Notes under the pieces: model-generated
Told to the model about the DNA's origin: nothing
The model's input: the letters and a program-made list of their open reading frames with translations, nothing else
Databases searched by the model: none
Program-made: the position numbers and the translations under genes
Shown: one piece after another, positions 14,376 through 18,630 of the stretch
Numbering within the stretch: the first letter of the stretch is position 1
How the letters are laid out: each line of letters begins with the position of its first letter
DNA from: Deltaproteobacteria bacterium
GTDB taxonomy: Bacteria > Desulfobacterota > Syntrophia > Syntrophales > Smithellaceae
Direction: 5' to 3'
NCBI GenBank assembly: GCA_019136325.1
Contig: JAGVUJ010000211.1
Location: forward strand, 1-18,630
DNA: 18,630 nucleotides

Positions 14376-15782
14376 TTAACGTGACGGCGCTTCCAGAATA
14401 TGGATGCACATCGCCGCTTCTTCCGTACCCAGAGCGCCTCCGCCGTTTTCCGCCAGGGCCAGTCTGGCGTTTTTGACCTGACGTTTTCCGGCTCTGCCTC
14501 TTAACTGGGTAACCAGTTCATGGACCTGGGCCAGACCGGATGCACCGATGGGATGGCCGCGCGAAATCAAACCGCCGCTGGGATTGATGGGAATGCGGCC
14601 CTTCAGGCTCGTTTCTCCTTTTTCGGCAAAAATTCCACCTTCGCCTCTGGGACAAAAGCCTAGATTTTCCGCCTGCACCACTTCACCGAAGGCCGAAGCA
14701 TCGTGTACTTCGGCTACATTGATATCCTGAGGACCAACTCCGGCTTTTTCATAAGCCTGTTTGGACAGCCTCTCTCCTATTTCCGGAATGTCCGAATCAA
14801 AAGATGTTCTGATGGCTGAACCGAGAATCGAAGCCCTGATTTTGACAGCTTGACCGGTCAAACCAAGTTTCTTCACCATAGCTTCGGAACATAAAATGGC
14901 CGAAGCGGCGCCGTCGCCGATGGGAGCGCACATGGAACGGGTCAATGGCCACGATACGATACGGTCAGACAAAACTTTTTCTACCGGAACCTCGAAGCAG
15001 TATTGGGCGTTAGGATTGAGTGTTGAATTGAAATGATTCTTGGAGGCAATCATCGCCAGTTGTTCCGCGGTGGAACCATATTTTTTCATGTGCTGGCGGC
15101 AGGCATAGCCATAAACATCCATGAAGGGAGAGTGGTCGCCGGCTGTCAGTTTGGCCAGTTTCCGTACAGTATCGTAGCCGATCTTTTCACCCAGAACAAT
15201 GGCCGATGTGAACTGGTCCCGGTATTTTTTCCATCTTGATTCTTTGACTTTGGCTTTTTTTGCGCCTTTATCTTCGTTGACGGCCTTCTTCTGATATTTT
15301 TGTTTAAATTGTTCTACCTTGACTTTCTCGTCATCCGTAAGGCCAAAAGCAGAAAGTGCGTTCGCAATGGGTAAGACATTTTCAATATCGATTCCTCCCA
15401 AAAACCCCTGGAAGACAAGATTCTTGTTGGAATAATATAGTTTTTCCGCGCCGACCGCCATGGCGATGTCATACAAACCACCAGCAACACCATACCAGGC
15501 GTGATGCAGAGCCGTGGAACCGCCTGCACAGGCATTTTCTACATTGGTGATGGGAATGCCTTCGATTCCCATTCCCTTGAGGGCGACCTGGCCGCGAATG
15601 GTCATCTGTCCTTTTTCACCCCATCCGGCATTGGCAAACCAGAGGGCCTGAATATCGTTCTTGGTCAGACCGGCATCTTTGAGGCACCCGGTGGCTGTCA
15701 TAATTGCCAGATCCTTGATGCTCTTATCCATGTGTTTGCCGAATTTAATGGTGTCTACCGCTATTACATATACATCTCTCAT
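14376..15782 (-). CDS. SCP2-type thiolase (acetyl-CoA acyltransferase-like)
   Basis: This 468-residue thiolase-superfamily protein probably cleaves 3-ketoacyl-CoA with CoA in the last step of beta-oxidation. The nucleophile is Cys85 in NVENACAGGSTAL. The His motifs are VHDASAFGE (His360) and GGLISRGHPIGASG (His410). The C-terminus has ENGGG where classical thiolases have a Cys, as in SCP2-like members. A Lys/Glu-rich insertion occupies about 148-190 and is expected to be exposed. GTG at 15785 is in frame, but ATG at 15782, seven bases after GGAG, is the better start. It lies between the SDR and the dehydrogenase genes. A synthetic role in the reverse direction cannot be excluded. Confidence 0.9.
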   Translation of the reverse strand: MRDVYVIAVDTIKFGKHMDKSIKDLAIMTATGCLKDAGLTKNDIQALWFANAGWGEKGQMTIRGQVALKGMGIEGIPITNVENACAGGSTALHHAWYGVAGGLYDIAMAVGAEKLYYSNKNLVFQGFLGGIDIENVLPIANALSAFGLTDDEKVKVEQFKQKYQKKAVNEDKGAKKAKVKESRWKKYRDQFTSAIVLGEKIGYDTVRKLAKLTAGDHSPFMDVYGYACRQHMKKYGSTAEQLAMIASKNHFNSTLNPNAQYCFEVPVEKVLSDRIVSWPLTRSMCAPIGDGAASAILCSEAMVKKLGLTGQAVKIRASILGSAIRTSFDSDIPEIGERLSKQAYEKAGVGPQDINVAEVHDASAFGEVVQAENLGFCPRGEGGIFAEKGETSLKGRIPINPSGGLISRGHPIGASGLAQVHELVTQLRGRAGKRQVKNARLALAENGGGALGTEEAAMCIHILEAPSR

Positions 15783-15789
15783 CACATTT

Positions 15790-15793
15790 CTCC
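15790..15793 (-). promoter_or_regulatory. Ribosome binding site of the thiolase gene
   Basis: GGAG reads from 15793 to 15790 on the minus strand, seven bases before ATG 15782. It favours that start over the GTG three bases upstream. Confidence 0.5.
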
Positions 15794-15859
15794 ATATTCT
15801 AAATTATATTTTCATCACCGCCGACATATTGCTGCCGCCATATGTTTACGGCTAGCCGT

Positions 15860-16729
15860 TCATTTCGGCTTTATAAATTTACCCAGGAGGATCAAACTTT
15901 TGCTGGCGATCCAGTCCATCATCCAGGTGGGCCAAATTGCAAAACTGTAGACTAATAACCTGGCCTCATAACCCACCAGGTAGCGGGCCTTCGGGCTTCT
16001 TGCGCTGAGGGCGCGAATGATTACCCTGACGGCTTTTTTCATGGATATCCCCATTTCCGCCTGCCATTTAGGAAAGACGCTCAGTGTCTTCAATTCATTT
16101 TGGTACAGGTCTCTGGTCTGCTTCGGGAGAGATGCCATCAATTTCTCGGTGCTGGTGTCTATCTTTTCCCACATGGGTGTTTTTATGGTTTGCAATTCCA
16201 CGGAAGAGACCCTGATTTTCCACGGACGAAGCTCTATCCTGAATGCGTTGGCCACAGCCTCAAGCGCGAATTTTGACGCGGAATATGGCCCTATCAGCGG
16301 CAGTGTTATCTTGCCGCTCTCGGAGCTTGTGAATACGATTCTCCCCTGCGCCTTGCGCAGGAGCGGCAGGAAGGTCTGCGTCACGAAGACGTGACCGAAA
16401 ACGTTGACCCGTATCTGCTGTTCAAACAGTTCGATGGGTATTATTTCCAATGGCCCCTGGACCGATATCCCCGCATTGTTGAAAAGGGCGTCGAGACCGG
16501 CTCCGCCGAGAACCTTTTCGATCTCTCTCGCGCCGCGCTTCACGCTTTCGTAGTCGACGATATCCATGATCACCGTCGTGATTTTTCCGGAGGAGGCATC
16601 CCGCAGTTTCTTGGCGTCGGCCTCTTTTCTAACGGCGGCAAATACACGCCATCCTTTTTCGGCCAGTTCCAGCGATGTTGCCCAGCCGATACCGCTTGAC
16701 GCGCCGGTTACCAGTATTGTTTTATTCAC
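15860..16729 (-). CDS. Short-chain dehydrogenase/reductase (SDR)
   Basis: This is a 289-residue classical SDR. The NAD(P) loop TGASSGIG is at 8-15, NNAG at 84-87, and the catalytic set is Ser136, Tyr149 and Lys153 (PYSASK). Arg34 after the second strand (AAVRK) is compatible with NADP(H). A long substrate loop and a hydrophobic C-terminal tail (about 255-285, with YSFAIWPTWMMDWIAS) resemble membrane-associated hydroxysteroid or retinol dehydrogenase-like SDRs. The start is GTG at 16729, six bases after AGGAGG. It follows the hydratase gene by 22 bases. In this cluster it may act as the 3-hydroxyacyl-CoA dehydrogenase, since no FadB-type gene is present; that role is inferred. Confidence 0.92.
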   Translation of the reverse strand: MNKTILVTGASSGIGWATSLELAEKGWRVFAAVRKEADAKKLRDASSGKITTVIMDIVDYESVKRGAREIEKVLGGAGLDALFNNAGISVQGPLEIIPIELFEQQIRVNVFGHVFVTQTFLPLLRKAQGRIVFTSSESGKITLPLIGPYSASKFALEAVANAFRIELRPWKIRVSSVELQTIKTPMWEKIDTSTEKLMASLPKQTRDLYQNELKTLSVFPKWQAEMGISMKKAVRVIIRALSARSPKARYLVGYEARLLVYSFAIWPTWMMDWIASKSLILLGKFIKPK

Positions 16730-16751
16730 AGTTTGCCTCCTTTAAGAAATA

Positions 16752-17792
16752 TCAATGTTTAAATTTATAGAGTTTGCCTTCCTCCATGTGCTTCACTGTT
16801 TCCTGTACGATATGATTAAGATCTTCAGTAGTTATTTTTTGACGGTCGATAGGGTTAATATGTTCATCCAGATAACTGATGTAGGTCTGCATGGCGTTCA
16901 TTGTATCTTCAGTATCCAGGCAGCGAATATTTTGTTCCGATTCGATGCTCAATCCATGCCTCAATGTGGTTTCCATGCCATCATGAACGCATTTCTTAAT
17001 TGCATCGACAGCCGTCATGGGACGTTTGCTCATCAGATCGGCAAATTCCTGCACTTTGTTTTTGAATTCCACCTTATTGAATGATGCAGTAATCAACCCG
17101 ATGCGTTGGGCTTCCTGAACATCCAACTGATTGCCGCGCAGCATCAGTTCCAAGGCTTTGGCCCGGCCGATCAGCCGGGGAAGTCTCTGCGTAGAACCTC
17201 CTCCGGGAACGATATTTATCAGCACTTCCGGCTGTCCGATGGTAAACCCCTGGTCGCCCACCATGAGTCTAAAGTCGAAACAAGCGGAAAGCTCGGTGCC
17301 ACCGCCGTTGCAATTGCCGTTGATCGCGGCGATGGTTATTTTATTGAGACGTTCAATGGCAAAATAAGTTCTTTGCATGATAAACCACAGATACAAACTC
17401 GACGAATAACCACTCATGATTTTGGCGAATTTCAGCATCAGCGTTTCGTACCAGCCGAACCAATCCATCAGCCAGTTGGTATAGGTTGTAAAGTATTTTA
17501 AGAAAGCGCCTGTTATTTTGGATTTTACGAAAAGATTAAGAAGCAATTTTTTATTGTCTTTTGATAAATTTAAAAGTTCGGGAATAGAGAAGTGCATGAT
17601 GTAGACATCTTCAATGCCGCCCGTCAGGATAAATACCCGGATAGAATCCTCCTTGGATACCTTTTTGATAAGATCGAAGAGTTCTTCGAGCAGGGCCACG
17701 GTCAGAAAGTTTACCGGCGGATTGTGCATCTCAACCCAGAGCGTATAATTCTCTTTTCTTGTTTTTAGATATTTATAATCCATGATTTCCAT
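16752..17792 (-). CDS. Enoyl-CoA hydratase/isomerase family protein, enlarged form
   Basis: This crotonase-fold protein is expected to hydrate an enoyl-CoA. Both hydratase glutamates are present, Glu167 in GNCNGGGTELS and Glu189 in GQPEVLINIVPGGG (numbered from the 346-residue start). The usual AGADL oxyanion strand is replaced by YIMHFSIPEL. An insertion of about 65 residues (78-142) follows, rich in Leu, Phe, Tyr and Trp (TNWLMDWFGWYETLMLKF), making the protein longer than the usual 260. The open frame extends to ATG 17861, but that codon lies inside the candidate operator and promoter. ATG 17792, five bases after GAGG (17801-17798), is preferred; ATG 17783 is the alternative. It is the first gene of the cluster, divergent from the TetR gene. 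Confidence 0.9.
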   Translation of the reverse strand: MEIMDYKYLKTRKENYTLWVEMHNPPVNFLTVALLEELFDLIKKVSKEDSIRVFILTGGIEDVYIMHFSIPELLNLSKDNKKLLLNLFVKSKITGAFLKYFTTYTNWLMDWFGWYETLMLKFAKIMSGYSSSLYLWFIMQRTYFAIERLNKITIAAINGNCNGGGTELSACFDFRLMVGDQGFTIGQPEVLINIVPGGGSTQRLPRLIGRAKALELMLRGNQLDVQEAQRIGLITASFNKVEFKNKVQEFADLMSKRPMTAVDAIKKCVHDGMETTLRHGLSIESEQNIRCLDTEDTMNAMQTYISYLDEHINPIDRQKITTEDLNHIVQETVKHMEEGKLYKFKH

Positions 17793-17797
17793 CTTCC

Positions 17798-17801
17798 CCT
17801 C
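17798..17801 (-). promoter_or_regulatory. Ribosome binding site favouring the hydratase start at 17792
   Basis: GAGG (within GCGAGGGG) on the minus strand lies five bases before ATG 17792. The upstream in-frame ATG at 17861 has no such site. Confidence 0.5.
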
Positions 17802-17849
17802 GCTTCTGAAATCGTGGAACTGCCAATTATTATAATCGTGAATAAAAAG

Positions 17850-17878
17850 TGAATATGACATTGGATTCGTATTGTCAA
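17850..17878 (-). promoter_or_regulatory. Candidate promoter of the beta-oxidation cluster
   Basis: TTGACA (17878-17873) is followed after 17 bases by TATTCA (17855-17850), a perfect -35 with a weak -10 (three of six consensus bases). The distance to the start at 17792 fits a short leader. The weak -10 leaves room for a different pairing. Confidence 0.4.
17856..17877. promoter_or_regulatory. Candidate TetR-type operator
   Basis: TGACATT (17856-17862) and ATTGTCA (17871-17877) form an inverted repeat, matching at six of seven positions, around an eight-base spacer. It covers the TTGACA element of the minus-strand promoter, so binding would block the cluster. A related motif TGAACATGACAT at 17887-17898 repeats TGAATATGACAT at 17850-17861 in direct orientation. 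Confidence 0.5.
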
Positions 17879-17982
17879 GAAAAATATGAACATGACATCA
17901 CATTTTTATTGATTTTTTAATAAAATTGCGTAATGAATTGTTTTGTATAGGAAATTAAACTGATTCTTTTTGGAGATTAATC

Positions 17983-18621
17983 GTGACGGTATTAAAAAAT
18001 AAAGCTCGAATTCCTGTGCAAAAGCGCAGCATTGAAACCAAGGATAAGATTTTGCAGGCCGCCTGGGATCTTTCTGCCGAAAAAGGGTATTTTAAAATAA
18101 CGACACATGATCTGGCTCAACGTGCTGGTGTAGCGACAGGATCTTTTTATGGGTATTTCAATAACAAGAAAGAAGTTGCCATAGAGTTAATCAAGAAATT
18201 TTATAAAGAGGCCTCGGAAAAAGCCCTCTATAATATTCATATGGATGTAGGCGATGAAGTTTCAGAAAGTCTTGATAATGGCAAAAAATTAGTTCGGTCT
18301 TTAATTCGCACCTTAAAAGAAGCTCATGAAATCAACCCGATGATTCATCGGGATGGACAAGCTCTCATTTTACTGGAAGAAGATGTGGAAGAAATTAACC
18401 GCGAAGAAGAGAAAAAGATAATCGAATTTTTAATAAGTTTATTACAACAATATAGGCGATTTATTCGTGTAAATAATATTGAGGCCGCTGCAACAATGTT
18501 GTTCTGGATAAGCACCGAGATGATCCACCGCATCATGAATGATAAAGAAGGGGGTGATGAAAAGCGACTGATGAATGAACTTGAAGATATAATCTGCAGT
18601 TATATTTTCATCGCAGCCTGA
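17983..18621 (+). CDS. TetR/AcrR-family transcriptional regulator
   Basis: This is a 212-residue repressor-type protein. The N-terminal TetR DNA-binding domain spans about 18-66, with KDKILQAAWDLSAEKGY, then THDLAQRAGVATGSFYGYF as the helix-turn-helix region and NKKEV after it. The C-terminal helices form a ligand and dimer domain with no recognisable ligand residues. The start is GTG at 17983, seven bases after GGAG; it is the only plus-strand complete gene in the window. Divergence from the acyl-CoA cluster, with an inverted repeat in the spacer, suggests that it represses the cluster and possibly itself, with an acyl-CoA as likely inducer. That ligand is inference from context. Confidence 0.93.
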   Translation: MTVLKNKARIPVQKRSIETKDKILQAAWDLSAEKGYFKITTHDLAQRAGVATGSFYGYFNNKKEVAIELIKKFYKEASEKALYNIHMDVGDEVSESLDNGKKLVRSLIRTLKEAHEINPMIHRDGQALILLEEDVEEINREEEKKIIEFLISLLQQYRRFIRVNNIEAAATMLFWISTEMIHRIMNDKEGGDEKRLMNELEDIICSYIFIAA

Positions 18622-18630
18622 CCTTTCTGT

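Noticed and set aside
15848..15859. 12-bp perfect palindrome ACGGCTAGCCGT after the SDR stop
   Set aside because: With no loop it cannot form a useful RNA hairpin, and a single short palindrome is not enough to claim an operator or terminator.
17793..17861. N-terminal extension of the hydratase from ATG 17861
   Set aside because: The ATG falls within the candidate operator and just after the -35 element, has no ribosome site, and the 23 extra residues precede the normal crotonase start.
1..18630. CRISPR array, tRNA, rRNA, insertion sequence or prophage
   Set aside because: No regularly spaced repeats, cloverleaf-like segment, rRNA sequence, transposase or phage gene was found in either strand.

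Overview
The window is an accessory-looking stretch of a Gram-negative, probably anaerobic chromosome. Mid-range base composition, several enzymes of CoA-thioester metabolism, a ferredoxin/flavin/nitroreductase fusion and c-di-GMP signalling proteins together suggest a deltaproteobacterial (Syntrophales / Desulfobacterota-like) organism. That placement is inference from gene style; no rRNA or other phylogenetic marker is present.

Layout. (A) Bases 2-145 (+): C-terminal end of an unidentified gene that converges on the next block. (B) Bases 209-6794, all minus strand: signalling genes. In transcription order these are a membrane diguanylate cyclase (GGEEF with intact RxxD I-site), a TPR protein, a FadR/GntR-type regulator overlapping the TPR gene by ATGA, a DUF2378/V4R-like protein, a short SRPBCC protein, and a five-PAS HD-GYP phosphodiesterase starting one base inside the SRPBCC stop. 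A cyclic-di-GMP synthase and hydrolase thus flank small sensor/regulator genes. (C) Bases 7075-17792, all minus strand: a fatty-acid or related acyl-CoA beta-oxidation cluster. In transcription order these are an enoyl-CoA hydratase, an SDR (possible 3-hydroxyacyl-CoA dehydrogenase), an SCP2-type thiolase, a 502-residue acyl-CoA dehydrogenase, a second acyl-CoA dehydrogenase-like protein without the usual catalytic Glu, an acyl-CoA synthetase, and an 852-residue fusion of ferredoxin, GltD-type NAD(P)H/FAD and nitroreductase modules. (D) Bases 17983-18621 (+): a TetR regulator divergent from the cluster. A 22-bp inverted repeat in the shared spacer overlaps a TTGACA -35-like element and is the best operator candidate.

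How it may work: an acid is activated by the synthetase, oxidised by the dehydrogenase pair, hydrated, oxidised by the SDR and cleaved by the thiolase. The fusion protein may link flavin electrons to NAD(P)H or ferredoxin. The TetR protein probably represses the set until an acyl-CoA ligand appears. No ETF genes and no FadB-type hydroxyacyl-CoA dehydrogenase are in the window.

Most notable: the three-module redox fusion; a paired acyl-CoA dehydrogenase missing its active-site Glu and canonical FAD motif; hydrophobic insertions or tails in several pathway enzymes; a 41-bp repeat found at the 3' ends of two unrelated genes; and a 66-bp tandem duplication over the start of the TPR gene. No tRNA, rRNA, CRISPR array, insertion sequence or phage gene was seen.
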